A DNA stretch of 42,826 bases from assembly GCA_001825155.1 (NCBI GenBank), contig MHVH01000001.1, positions 1 to 42,826 on the forward strand, in the 5' to 3' direction. The position numbers and the translations under genes were made by a program. Source of the DNA: Candidatus Zambryskibacteria bacterium RIFCSPHIGHO2_01_FULL_46_25. Lineage in GTDB: Bacteria > Patescibacteriota > Minisyncoccia > Phycocordibacterales > Zambryskibacteraceae. This document shows positions 32,801 to 40,924 of this stretch, piece by piece; positions within the stretch are counted from its first letter, which is position 1; every line of letters starts with the position of its first letter. The notes beneath the pieces were generated by a model, which was given only the letters and a program-made list of their open reading frames with translations, had not been told where the DNA came from and did not search any database.

Positions 32801-33985
32801 TCATTTTCTTAAGACCCTGTTGATCTTTCTCGCAATCTTAATCATATCCTTTTCTTTCTTGCCTCGGGTAGTTTCCGCTGGAGGACCGAGACGAATGCCG
32901 GATGGGTCGAAGGGCGAGCGGGTTTCCCCCGGAATGGTGTTCTTGTTCACGATGATACCAGCCTTCTCGAGTTTAGCTTCCGCCTCTTTCCCAGGAATAC
33001 CCTTGCCTCCCATCCATGTGTCCACCAGAAGCAAGTTCGACTCCGTTCCGCCAGAGACTATGCGCCAGCCCAATCTCGACAATTCTTTTGCGAGCGCCTG
33101 CGAATTTTTTACCACCTGCTTGGCGTATTTCTTGAAGGCCGGAGTAGATGCTTCTTTGAGCGCCACAGCTACGGCCGCAATCTGCCCCAAGTGAGGGCCT
33201 CCCTGCAAACCGGGGAAGATTGCCTTATCTATCAAAACGGAAATATCCTTGTCTCCTATTTTCTTGTCTTTGCGAGAAAAAATAATTGCGCTTCTCGGAC
33301 CACGCAGAGTCTTGTGCGTAGTGGTCGTAACCACATCCGCATATCGAAATGGTGAATTATAGACCCCGCCAGCCACCAGTCCGGCAAAGTGCGACATGTC
33401 TACCATAAAAAAAGCTCCACATGAATCTGCAATTTCACGAAATTTCTTAAAATCAATCATGCGCGGATAAGCAGTGAAGCCCGCCACGATGAGCGCTGGT
33501 TTCTCTTTCTTGGCTAGAGCCTTAAGCGCCTTGTAATCAAGCACTTCGGTTTTCGGGTCAACCCCAAATGGCACTTGCTGCCAAGCCTTGCCCGTCATGG
33601 AAACCTTCTGCCCGTGCGTTAAGTGCCCGCCGGCAGTAAGCGTCATGCCCATAATCTTCCCGCCCATGGGAACGAGCCCCAGATAAACGGCAAGGTTTGC
33701 CGGCGAACCGGAATGGGGTTGGACGTTGACATGCCAAAGCTTTTCGGAGAGCCGAAAAGCTTTCCTCGCTCTCTTTTGGCATAAGATTTCCAATTCGTCG
33801 GTGACAGTATTTCCACCGTAATATCTCTTGTGCGGATATCCTTCGGCGTACTTGTTGTCGAAGATGGAGCCAAGAGCGGTGAGCACGTCCTTCGAGGCAT
33901 AATTCTCGGACGGGATAAGATTTATGACGCCCTTCTGCCTCTTGGTCTCCTTTTCTATTAATCTCTGGATTTCTTTGTCTTTCAT
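32801..33985 (-). CDS. glyA: Serine hydroxymethyltransferase (394 aa)
   Basis: PLP enzyme with LIPSENYASKDV, NKYAEGYPHKRYYGGN, NVQPHSGSPANLAVY, FMVDMSHFAGLVA and the lysine block TTTTHKTLRGPRSA (PLP Lys in THKTLRGPR). It converts serine and tetrahydrofolate to glycine and 5,10-methylene-THF, the cofactor for ThyA, whose gene starts about 50 bp away on the other strand. Slightly shorter than the E. coli enzyme (417). Confidence 0.97.
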   Translation of the reverse strand: MKDKEIQRLIEKETKRQKGVINLIPSENYASKDVLTALGSIFDNKYAEGYPHKRYYGGNTVTDELEILCQKRARKAFRLSEKLWHVNVQPHSGSPANLAVYLGLVPMGGKIMGMTLTAGGHLTHGQKVSMTGKAWQQVPFGVDPKTEVLDYKALKALAKKEKPALIVAGFTAYPRMIDFKKFREIADSCGAFFMVDMSHFAGLVAGGVYNSPFRYADVVTTTTHKTLRGPRSAIIFSRKDKKIGDKDISVLIDKAIFPGLQGGPHLGQIAAVAVALKEASTPAFKKYAKQVVKNSQALAKELSRLGWRIVSGGTESNLLLVDTWMGGKGIPGKEAEAKLEKAGIIVNKNTIPGETRSPFDPSGIRLGPPAETTRGKKEKDMIKIARKINRVLRK

Positions 33986-34035
33986 GTTGTATTTTTACGA
34001 CCAATTTTGCCACTTATGGTAGCATGGAGAGCAAC

Positions 34036-34950
34036 ATGATGAAACCAGCTTCCGAACGCGTCCCGGACAGCCAGTACCAGAACCTTCTTAGAAACATTTT
34101 AGAAAAGGGTGTGCGCACCCCAAGCCAGCAGGGGGTAGATGCTATCACCCTCATGGCGCCGGGACCTATACGCTTCAAGTTTGAAAACGGGTTCCCTATC
34201 ATCAATGAGCGTAATATGGCGCCCAAAGAATCTGAGAGACTCCCGGTCACCGTCTGGCAACAGGCTATTGGAGAAATCTGCGGCTTTATTAACGGTGCCC
34301 ACACCCAAGAAGAGCTGGAGAAATTCGGCTGCTACTGGTGGAAGTCGTGGGTAACACCGGAGAAATGCGGCAAGCGCGGCCTCGAAACAGGAGACCTTGG
34401 ACCAGGTTCTTATGGAGCAGCCTTCCATGACTTCCCCACTGCCGATGGTGGACATTTCAACCAATTCCAGCACATAGTCGAGCAGATTATCGAGGAGCCT
34501 CAACTTCGCACACACTTCGTATCTCCTTGGATTCCACAGTACATCGGACGAGGCAAAGGCAAACAGCAGAAAGTTGTGGTAGCGCCATGCCACGGCTGGG
34601 TTCACATAAGAATCATCGACAACAAACTTACGCTTCACATGATGCAACGCTCAGGTGACACTCCGGTCGGTGTGCCATCGAACATGGTCCAGTACGCGGC
34701 ACTCACCATGATGCTCGCCCACGTTACCGGCACTGAACCTTATGAATTCATCCACAGCATTTCCGATGCCCACATCTTCGTTGATCAAATACCAGCGGTA
34801 GAAACCATGCTCTCGAGAGAGGCACGACCATTTGCCACCATGACTCTCAATACGGAAAAGAAAAATCTATTTGATTTCCGCAAAGAAGATTTCACTCTCT
34901 CGGATTACAACCCTCATCCGGGCATTGCGGGTATACCTGTTGCTATATGA
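34036..34950 (+). CDS. thyA: Thymidylate synthase ThyA (304 aa)
   Basis: Active-site cysteine in VVAPCHGWVHI and the dUMP-binding block QRSGDTPVGVPSN are clear, with YEFIHSISDAHIFVDQ near the end. It methylates dUMP to dTMP and yields dihydrofolate. ATG 34036 is favoured because GGAGAG (34026-34031) sits 5 nt upstream; ATG 34024 is in frame and would add four residues. The divergent glyA start is only 50 bp away. Stop overlaps the folA start (ATGA). Confidence 0.96.
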   Translation: MMKPASERVPDSQYQNLLRNILEKGVRTPSQQGVDAITLMAPGPIRFKFENGFPIINERNMAPKESERLPVTVWQQAIGEICGFINGAHTQEELEKFGCYWWKSWVTPEKCGKRGLETGDLGPGSYGAAFHDFPTADGGHFNQFQHIVEQIIEEPQLRTHFVSPWIPQYIGRGKGKQQKVVVAPCHGWVHIRIIDNKLTLHMMQRSGDTPVGVPSNMVQYAALTMMLAHVTGTEPYEFIHSISDAHIFVDQIPAVETMLSREARPFATMTLNTEKKNLFDFRKEDFTLSDYNPHPGIAGIPVAI

Positions 34951-35438
34951 TTTCTATTATTGTTGCGATTGCTGACAATGGTGTCATCGGGGACAAAAAT
35001 AGTTTGCCCTGGTACCTGCCGGCAGACCTCAAGCGTTTCGCGGAAATCACCAAACCTCACACGGTAATAATGGGGAGGAAAACTTATGAATCTATAATTT
35101 CACGCCTGGGTAAACCGTTGCCGGAAAGAACAAACATTATCATCACCAGACAAAATGATTTTAAGGCGCTAGGATGCAATGTGGTTAATTCGATAGAAGA
35201 AGCTCTGAAACAGCCGGGTGAGGAAAAATTTGTCATCGGCGGAGAAGAGATATTCAAGATTTGCATGCCATACACGGAAAAACTCTTTATTACCGAGGTC
35301 CATGCGCCAATTGCTGGAGATGTCAAGTTCCCAGAATTTGATAAATCAGAATGGGAAGAAATTTCCCGTGAGGATCACGATAAAGACGAGAAAAATCAGT
35401 ATAATTACAGCTTTGTAATATATGAGCGGAAAAAATAA
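34947..35438 (+). CDS. folA: Dihydrofolate reductase (163 aa)
   Basis: IIVAIADNGVIGDKNSLPWYLPADLKRF (Asp in the LPADLK helix), then VIMGRKTYESI and KFVIGGEEIFK, are the classic DHFR motifs. It regenerates THF from the dihydrofolate made by ThyA. It overlaps thyA by 4 nt and the following HIT gene by 17 nt, so the three are one operon. Confidence 0.97.
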   Translation: MISIIVAIADNGVIGDKNSLPWYLPADLKRFAEITKPHTVIMGRKTYESIISRLGKPLPERTNIIITRQNDFKALGCNVVNSIEEALKQPGEEKFVIGGEEIFKICMPYTEKLFITEVHAPIAGDVKFPEFDKSEWEEISREDHDKDEKNQYNYSFVIYERKK

Positions 35439-35919
35439 ACATATCAACCTCTCTGCCGTGAGGAGGGAGGACCAGGCCAAGGTCATGGAAGAAATAGACA
35501 AAGCTAATGAATGCCCTTTCTGCCGTGAGAATTTGGAAAAATATCATAAGAATCCAATCATCAAAGAGGGAAAATTCTGGCTACTGACGAACAATCAGTG
35601 GCCTTATGAAAAAATAAAACATCAACTACTCGCCATTTATAAAACACATATCGAGCACCTAAATGAAATGGAGCCGGAAGCCGGCAAAGAACTTATTGAA
35701 ATGTTTTCCGAGGAAACCAAGAAGAGGAGTATACCCGGTGGCGGACTCGCCATCCGCTTCGGCAAATCGGAAGACGGCAACTATGGCTCGAGTGTGCTTC
35801 ACATCCACGCGCACCTCATTGAGCCCGACCTCAAGACCTTAGCCCCGGATGAAGCTTGGAAATTCAAATTCGGCCAACCGAAAGATTACACAAAGAAGCA
35901 TCGCTCTCAAGAATCCTAG
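35422..35919 (+). CDS. HIT-family protein 1 (165 aa)
   Basis: A CPFC zinc pair near the N terminus and the histidine triad SVLHIHAHLIEP identify a HIT hydrolase. The family cleaves nucleotide phosphoanhydrides such as Ap4A or AMP-amidates. It overlaps folA by 17 nt. Codon use matches its AT-rich neighbours, unlike the second HIT gene that follows. Confidence 0.9.
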   Translation: MSGKNKHINLSAVRREDQAKVMEEIDKANECPFCRENLEKYHKNPIIKEGKFWLLTNNQWPYEKIKHQLLAIYKTHIEHLNEMEPEAGKELIEMFSEETKKRSIPGGGLAIRFGKSEDGNYGSSVLHIHAHLIEPDLKTLAPDEAWKFKFGQPKDYTKKHRSQES

Positions 35920-35922
35920 TAT

Positions 35923-35951
35923 TTGACGCTTGTAGGCAAAAAGCGTATAAA
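35923..35951 (+). promoter_or_regulatory. Sigma-70 promoter of the second HIT gene
   Basis: TTGACG (35923-35928), 17-nt spacer, TATAAA (35946-35951), starting 4 nt after the first HIT stop. Predicted start near 35958, leader about 37 nt with AAAGAGG (35982-35988). Confidence 0.8.
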
Positions 35952-35994
35952 GTTTGCCAGACCGTAACACAACTTCCCCAGAAAGAGGTTCAGA

Positions 35995-36570
35995 ATGTCA
36001 GAAGCGACACTCGTCATCGACGGTATCACTGACAGCGGCACTCTCGCCTGTATCGCCCGTGCCCGCACGTACAAGCAGTACTGCCAGATGGTGCGGGACG
36101 CACTCGCGGGTCGCTGTCCGTTCTGCGAACCCGACCCGGAAGTCAACAAGGTTGTTGCCCAGAATACACTTTGGCGGGCCTGGCAAAGCCCATTCCCAGA
36201 GAAAAACACGCTGTACCACTTCATCGTCGTGCCTAAACAGCACCACGTCGACACTCAACAGTTGAACGCTGGTGAAAAACTTGGACTGTTCGACATTCTG
36301 AAGGGACTGAGGGATGCCTACTGCTATCAGAGCCGCGGCATTCTCATCCGCGATGGCGATGCCACCCTCTCGGCTGGCACAATCCAGCATCTCCACGTCC
36401 ACGTGATGGTGCCCGACGGCAAGGGCCGGGTCGAAAGTCCGTTCTACAAGGGAGCGGACGAGGAGGAAGCTGGCATCCGTCGTGCAGTGATCTACGAGAA
36501 ACTGCGACAAGGAACGTTGGTCGACGATCTTTCCCCCGACGAGAAGGAGCTCGTCAAAGGAAGGATTTGA
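35995..36570 (+). CDS. HIT-family protein 2, GC-rich (191 aa)
   Basis: A zinc pair CPFC and triad QHLHVHVMVPDG mark a second, distantly related HIT protein; before it ILIRDGDATLSAGTI. It has its own promoter, an SD 7 nt from the ATG and a terminator, and a GC-rich codon use unlike thyA-folA-HIT1, so it is not simply the next gene of that operon. Possible recent acquisition. Biochemical substrate unknown. Confidence 0.9.
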   Translation: MSEATLVIDGITDSGTLACIARARTYKQYCQMVRDALAGRCPFCEPDPEVNKVVAQNTLWRAWQSPFPEKNTLYHFIVVPKQHHVDTQQLNAGEKLGLFDILKGLRDAYCYQSRGILIRDGDATLSAGTIQHLHVHVMVPDGKGRVESPFYKGADEEEAGIRRAVIYEKLRQGTLVDDLSPDEKELVKGRI

Positions 36571-36583
36571 CCGACGGAAGAAC

Positions 36584-36610
36584 ACGGGCACGTGCTTCGC
36601 GCGTGCCCGT
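36584..36610 (+). terminator. Terminator after the second HIT gene
   Basis: ACGGGCACG (36584-36592), loop, CGTGCCCGT (36602-36610), then TTAATTATTT. It lies between two convergent genes and may serve both. Confidence 0.75.
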
Positions 36611-36614
36611 TTAA

Positions 36615-37460
36615 TTATTTGTCATCAACGTAAATTATCTCTATACCCTTGCTTTTTAGAATTCGTTCTTGGTCAAGCATTTGATAGCCCCCGCCATAAT
36701 AGATTCTCTTGATGCCGGAAAAAGCAATCTGTTTCGCACAAAGTGAGCAAGGAAATACTGTTACATACAAGGAAGCGCCATCAAGAGATACACCCTTCCG
36801 CGCCGCTTCCGCGATAAGCCTTGCCTCGGAATGAATGGCGGTGGCGATATCCGTCCCAATACCTTTGTGAAAATTATTGCGAGGATCGCCATCCGAGTAA
36901 GGAGAGTGCTGCGAGGGCAAATGTTCGTTGTGCGCGATCAAAAGAATTTCGCCATCCCTAACAATCGCTGACGCGATTCTCCGCCACCAGTCAGAACTTT
37001 TTTCAGCTTCCGTTTTCAGTTTTTGTATTACTTCTCTGTCGAATTCTTCTCTTGAGATTTTTTGATCGGCTTCAACAGGCTTCTCTTCCATTGATTTGTG
37101 CTTATCCCAACGCAAAAAAACCTGATCAAAACTTGTTTTCTTGTCCTTGAAGTACTTTTCAGCCAGTTCCCTGCTCACATCCTCGTCGGGGAAAACGATT
37201 TCTATATCTTCTTTTCCCAATTCTCCCAACTTTTTTATATCCAAGATTTCCACATGGTTCACACTGGGCAAAACCTTAAGAACACTCATCATCACTTCCG
37301 GCTCAAGCGCGCGAATTTCTTTCTGAAGATACGGGAATTCCCTTTCTACAATATCTTTGCCGAATATATACAAGGTGTCTGCACCAGAATTCTTCTCTAA
37401 AAATTTTCGATAACCTTCATGTAGCACGGGGACAAAAGCGATGATAATTTTTCTCGGCAT
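36615..37460 (-). CDS. dCMP/cytidine deaminase-fold protein with an unknown N-terminal domain (281 aa)
   Basis: The C-terminal half (about 150-281) is a deoxycytidylate deaminase: zinc site TAIHSEARLIAEAA and TVFPCSLCAKQI, then KRIYYGGGYQ. dCMP deaminase feeds dUMP to ThyA, encoded nearby. The N-terminal 135 residues (KIIIAFVPVLHEGYRKFLEK, VEILDIKKLGELGKEDIEIVFPDE) are an additional alpha/beta domain I do not recognise. Stop is 5 bp from the terminator; start overlaps the nucleotidyltransferase stop by one base. Confidence 0.87.
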   Translation of the reverse strand: MPRKIIIAFVPVLHEGYRKFLEKNSGADTLYIFGKDIVEREFPYLQKEIRALEPEVMMSVLKVLPSVNHVEILDIKKLGELGKEDIEIVFPDEDVSRELAEKYFKDKKTSFDQVFLRWDKHKSMEEKPVEADQKISREEFDREVIQKLKTEAEKSSDWWRRIASAIVRDGEILLIAHNEHLPSQHSPYSDGDPRNNFHKGIGTDIATAIHSEARLIAEAARKGVSLDGASLYVTVFPCSLCAKQIAFSGIKRIYYGGGYQMLDQERILKSKGIEIIYVDDK

Positions 37461-38026
37461 TATTTCTTTTTCTTAGAAGCCCCACCCTTAAGTTCGCTGA
37501 AAACTTCTTCTATCGCGCTTAGAACCTTTGGCGTGAGGGCTTGACCTATCTTTTCGGCAATATTGATCTGGAGCAGTCTTATTTTGGCACTGGTGGAGGT
37601 AGTCGCTTGGCGCGGCATAACCACAACTTCTTTGCAATGTGTTTTCAAAGCCTCGCGCTGGCCATCGCTATAAGTTTCCTTAATAGTAATAAGAATATCC
37701 GGCTTTACAGCCTTGATTAAAGCCCATTTCGGGTCACGCAGTCGTTTGAGAACCACCAGATCTACAGATCGCAAATGTGTAAGCATTTCCAAGCGCTCAC
37801 CTTCCGGCACAACTGGTCGATCAGGACCTTTTCGATATCTAACCTTTTTATCCTCATCAACACCCACAATCAAAATATCCCCGTATTTTTTTGCGTTCTC
37901 TAGATAACGCGCGTGCCCGACATGCACCATATCCCAAGTTCCTTGGGCCAATACTATTTTACGCCCCAAATTGCGGTAGTAATCGACAAATTTCTTAACT
38001 TTTTTATAATCCTTGCTGATCTTCAT
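37460..38026 (-). CDS. Cytidylyltransferase-like nucleotidyltransferase (188 aa)
   Basis: HxGH motif in TWDMVHVGHARYLENAKKYGD, the VDEDKKVRYRKGPDRPVVP block and TSTSAKIRLLQ (S/T-x-x-I/K-R) mark the RfaE C-terminal/FAD-synthetase-like branch. It would transfer AMP or CMP to a phosphorylated sugar or cofactor; the acceptor cannot be told. It has a Lys-rich C terminus (GGASKKKK). It sits directly after rplK where rplA would usually be. Confidence 0.87.
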   Translation of the reverse strand: MKISKDYKKVKKFVDYYRNLGRKIVLAQGTWDMVHVGHARYLENAKKYGDILIVGVDEDKKVRYRKGPDRPVVPEGERLEMLTHLRSVDLVVLKRLRDPKWALIKAVKPDILITIKETYSDGQREALKTHCKEVVVMPRQATTSTSAKIRLLQINIAEKIGQALTPKVLSAIEEVFSELKGGASKKKK

Positions 38027-38049
38027 TTCGCATGAGCAAAAAGCAAAAT

Positions 38050-38472
38050 TTATTTCACGTCTACGCCCATCGATCTCGCCGTCCCCGCGATAATTTTTGA
38101 TGCGGCGTCGAGGTCGTTGGCATTGAGGTCGGGCATCTTCTTCTCGGCGATTTCTTTGACTTGCGCCTTGGAAAGCGTGCCTATCTTCGCGGTATTGGGA
38201 GTGCCTGAGCCCTTCTCCTTGCCGAGAGCCTTGAGAATAAGCGCGGCGGCCGGTTCGGTCTTGTATGAAAGCTTATAAGTGCGGTCCTCGTAAATATCGA
38301 CAACCGTGGGCACAGTTTCTCCCCTGCGATCCTTGGTCTCCTCGTTGAAGCGCTTGACGAATTCGCCAATGTTTATACCGGCGGCGCCAAGAACAGGACC
38401 AAGCGCCTGGCCCGGAACAGCCGCTCCGCCTGGGATTTGGAGCTTCAATACTTTTGTAACTTTCTTAGCCAT
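38050..38472 (-). CDS. rplK: 50S ribosomal protein L11 (140 aa)
   Basis: [32 protein letters not shown] and the C-terminal RNA-binding segment ending [14 protein letters not shown] are diagnostic. It organises the GTPase-associated centre. It follows nusG; unusually, rplA does not follow. Confidence 0.97.
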   Translation of the reverse strand: MAKKVTKVLKLQIPGGAAVPGQALGPVLGAAGINIGEFVKRFNEETKDRRGETVPTVVDIYEDRTYKLSYKTEPAAALILKALGKEKGSGTPNTAKIGTLSKAQVKEIAEKKMPDLNANDLDAASKIIAGTARSMGVDVK

Positions 38473-38490
38473 TTGAACCGTTAGAATACC

Positions 38491-39036
38491 TTAAACTTTC
38501 TTAACTTGCAAAAAATCTAGTTCGACAGGGGTTTCTCGGCCGAACATGCTGACCAGAACTTTTACCTTGCCTCTCTCTTCATCAATGCTTGAGACTTTGC
38601 CCTCAAGGTCTTTGAACGGGCCATCAACTATGAGAATTGCGTCATTCTCTATGAGATTGATAGTGTGTGTAACCTTGTCGGCATTCATGCGAGCAAAGAG
38701 AGTGTCCACCTCCTTCTTGTCCAAGGGCACTGGGTAAACTCCAGAGCCGACGAAACCCGTTACTCTTGGTGTGTTTCGAACCACGAACCACGAGTCGTCG
38801 GTCACAACCATCTCGACCAAGATATACCCTGGGTAAATTTTCTCCTCCTCCTCGACCCGCTTGCCAGCCTTAATCTTGACCTTCTTCTCCGTCGGCACGA
38901 TGACGCTGAATATCTTGTCCTGCATGTCGTAGGACTCGATCCTCTGCTTCAGGTTCCTCATAACGGCATTCTCGTAGCCAGCATAAGTGTGGACCACGTA
39001 CCAATTCCTTCCTTCGGATATAGTTTGCTTTGCCAT
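38491..39036 (-). CDS. nusG: Transcription elongation/antitermination factor NusG (181 aa)
   Basis: NGN domain (WYVVHTYAGYENAVMRNLKQR, YPGYILVEMVVTDDSWFVVRNTPRVTGFVG) and KOW domain (ILIVDGPFKDLEGKVSSIDEERGKVKVLVSMFGRETPVELDF). Normal length. Lies between secE and rplK as in most bacteria. Confidence 0.97.
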   Translation of the reverse strand: MAKQTISEGRNWYVVHTYAGYENAVMRNLKQRIESYDMQDKIFSVIVPTEKKVKIKAGKRVEEEEKIYPGYILVEMVVTDDSWFVVRNTPRVTGFVGSGVYPVPLDKKEVDTLFARMNADKVTHTINLIENDAILIVDGPFKDLEGKVSSIDEERGKVKVLVSMFGRETPVELDFLQVKKV

Positions 39037-39137
39037 AATATTACTCGATACTAATATACTAATAACTCAGCGAATTACACAAATTGAATTCCATTTGTTT
39101 CATTCGTATGCCATTCGTTGATTGGTATCGCATTTCT

Positions 39138-39323
39138 TTAGAGGATGAATTTCTGCAGAATAAGAGAAAGAACGTAGTCGAAGAGGCCGAGATATGCCGC
39201 GACGACAATAGAGACCACAATGACAATTGCGGTAAAAACTATGGCTTGCCTCTTTGTCGGCCATGAGACATGGCTCATTTCCCCTCTTGTATCCTTAACG
39301 TAGTTAATGAATCTATTCATCAT
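39138..39323 (-). CDS. secE: Preprotein translocase subunit SecE (61 aa)
   Basis: RFINYVKDTRGEMSHVSWPTKRQA is the conserved amphipathic SecE segment, followed by one membrane helix (AIVFTAIVIVVSIVVAAYLG). Single-helix form. A terminator-like hairpin ends two bases before the start, leaving no Shine-Dalgarno. ATG 39320 is an alternative start. Confidence 0.94.
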   Translation of the reverse strand: MMNRFINYVKDTRGEMSHVSWPTKRQAIVFTAIVIVVSIVVAAYLGLFDYVLSLILQKFIL

Positions 39324-39330
39324 GTTTTAA

Positions 39331-39350
39331 AAAACACCCCTTCGGGTGCT
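39331..39350 (-). terminator. Terminator-like hairpin immediately upstream of secE
   Basis: Minus strand: AGCACCC, loop GAAG-type, GGGTGTT, then Ts; 7 bp with one G-U. It can end the SIMPL gene transcript, but its U tract lies right before the secE ATG, so any read-through or attenuation would directly affect secE-nusG-rplK. Confidence 0.65.
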
Positions 39351-39393
39351 CTTTAAAGCTACCATGCTTCAGTAGAAGAAGTCAAATGTCGGT

Positions 39394-40182
39394 CTAGCGG
39401 ATTTCGTAGGTAACGTTCACGACAATCTTGACCTTATTTTCTCCCGTAGGAAGAGTAGGCGCCTTCTGCGCGACCGCCGTGTCCCCGCCGCCCATGCCAA
39501 GAGTCTCGCGGGCATAGTAAGGCATCGGTCCGCCATCAGTTGAGTCGGAGAAACTAACGACCCTGACGAGCTTAACATCCAGTTCGTCCGAAAGCAGTTC
39601 AGCTTTCTCTCGGGCATCCGAGATGGCAAGCGCCCTGGCTTCCGCGGCGAGAGCATCCGGGTCATCGATGGTAAAGGAGATACCCGAGAGATTAGTGGCT
39701 CCGGCAGAGCCGGCGGCGCCAAGAACTTCGCCCGCCCTTTCTGTATCTCGAACCTTTATCGTAATGGAATGATTGGCAGTATAACCGTCCTGCGTCTGCC
39801 GCAAGGGAGGGCAGTACGTTGCCGTACACGCGATAGGCACATAAACGTATTTCGGATAGACAGAGTAGTCGGTCGTCTTTATGTCCTTCTCCTCGATGCC
39901 AAGCTTCTTTACTGCTTCCAAGATACCATCGACCTTGTCTGTTACCTGCTTCTGCGCCTCGGTTACGGTCTTCGCGTCGGCTGAGACAGTGAAGGAGAAC
40001 GAGGCTACGTCAGGCACGGCAAAAACTTCCCCCTCTCCCGAAACGCTTATGGTGTTATAGGAAGGAGAAACGTCGCGAAGGTCCTTGAGGGAGCCAAGCG
40101 TCTTTACTCCCAGGAAAACGGCCAGAATAATCAGCACAATCCAAGTCCACTTGTAAATATTTTGCATTTCTTGTGTTTGCAT
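39394..40182 (-). CDS. SIMPL-domain (DUF541) envelope protein (262 aa)
   Basis: A signal anchor (about residues 10-30, WTWIVLIILAVFLGVKTLG) precedes the SIMPL domain: ISVSGEGEVFAVPDVASFSF, then VTEAQKQVTDKVDGILEAVKKLGI, ISFTIDDPDALAAEARALAI and KAELLSDELDVKLVRVVSFSD. Two cysteines (CTATYC) interrupt it. ATG 40182 is chosen (40167 also possible); the longer frame to 40245 begins in a palindromic repeat. Function of the family is unclear; periplasmic/surface location is likely. Confidence 0.88.
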   Translation of the reverse strand: MQTQEMQNIYKWTWIVLIILAVFLGVKTLGSLKDLRDVSPSYNTISVSGEGEVFAVPDVASFSFTVSADAKTVTEAQKQVTDKVDGILEAVKKLGIEEKDIKTTDYSVYPKYVYVPIACTATYCPPLRQTQDGYTANHSITIKVRDTERAGEVLGAAGSAGATNLSGISFTIDDPDALAAEARALAISDAREKAELLSDELDVKLVRVVSFSDSTDGGPMPYYARETLGMGGGDTAVAQKAPTLPTGENKVKIVVNVTYEIR

Positions 40183-40219
40183 GCGAGAGATTTTATCATG
40201 GATTCGATGTTTCTCACCA

Positions 40220-40244
40220 TGACCCTGAGCCCGTCGAAGGGTCA
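40220..40244. repeat. GACCCTGAGCCCGTCGAAGGGTC-type palindromic repeat
   Basis: TGACCCT (40220-40226) pairs with AGGGTCA (40238-40244) around GAGCCCGTCG. A related TGAGCCTGTCGAA lies at 15699-15711 between ssb and rpsR. This kind of CCCTGAGCCYGTCGAAGGG element is met in many bacterial genomes. Confidence 0.6.
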
Positions 40245-40907
40245 CAGGTTCAGTCTTTTCCTCAAAGAGCGGTTTTCTTCTAGGAAAATATTAAAAAGGA
40301 GAATGGTAAGACTTACCGAAATGAGGCCCAGGGCAATACCAGCGAGGATATCGAGCGTCCAGTGCGCGCCGAGGTAGAGCCTGGAGAAACAGATCAGGAG
40401 AGTGCCGACAATCGAGCCGATGATAAGAATTGTCTTGCTCCGCAAGCTCTTCATTTTGCCGAAGAAGATGTAGGGGAGGAGAAAGAAGAATGAAGTGGCG
40501 AGCGTGGCATGGCCAGAGGGGAAGCTCCATCCGTCCGCGGCATAAATGTCCGAGACTGGACGACTAATCTGAAAAACATTTTTCAGTATCGTAAGCGAGA
40601 CTACCGTCACAATGAGCGCCGTGAGAAAAAGAGTGGCATCATACGCGTTTCTCTTCACAACAAGTATGACAGAAATAAAGACCGCGACCGACGCGAACAC
40701 GAAAGGATTTCCTATGCGTGTAATCCAAACGAGAAGAGTTGTAAGAATCGGCGTCCTCATGTGTACCACTGCGCTTTCGATAACAGCGTTAAGAGGCTCA
40801 AGATCGCTTCCGGAGAGAAGTCCCCCGATAATAATCACGAGCACGAGTCCCGAGATCATGTAGACCAGGAGAAAAAGAATATTCTTCGCCCAATTCGGAA
40901 ATCCCAT
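40242..40907 (-). CDS. PAP2-family membrane phosphatase (221 aa)
   Basis: All three motifs are present: KNVFQISRP, FPSGHATL and SRLYLGAHWTLDILAG, within about five membrane helices. Enzymes of this branch act on undecaprenyl pyrophosphate or phosphatidic-acid-type lipids; recycling of the lipid carrier for cell-wall synthesis is plausible. It lies 17 nt after the cupin gene, and its last codons run into the palindromic repeat (40220-40244). Confidence 0.92.
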   Translation of the reverse strand: MGFPNWAKNILFLLVYMISGLVLVIIIGGLLSGSDLEPLNAVIESAVVHMRTPILTTLLVWITRIGNPFVFASVAVFISVILVVKRNAYDATLFLTALIVTVVSLTILKNVFQISRPVSDIYAADGWSFPSGHATLATSFFFLLPYIFFGKMKSLRSKTILIIGSIVGTLLICFSRLYLGAHWTLDILAGIALGLISVSLTILLFNIFLEENRSLRKRLNL

Positions 40908-40924
40908 GGTATATGATTATAACA

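Noticed and set aside
40183-40245. N-terminal extension of the SIMPL protein (MTLRRAQGHGEK...)
   Set aside because: It is encoded by a widespread palindromic repeat and the PAP2 gene end; ATG 40182 precedes a proper signal anchor.
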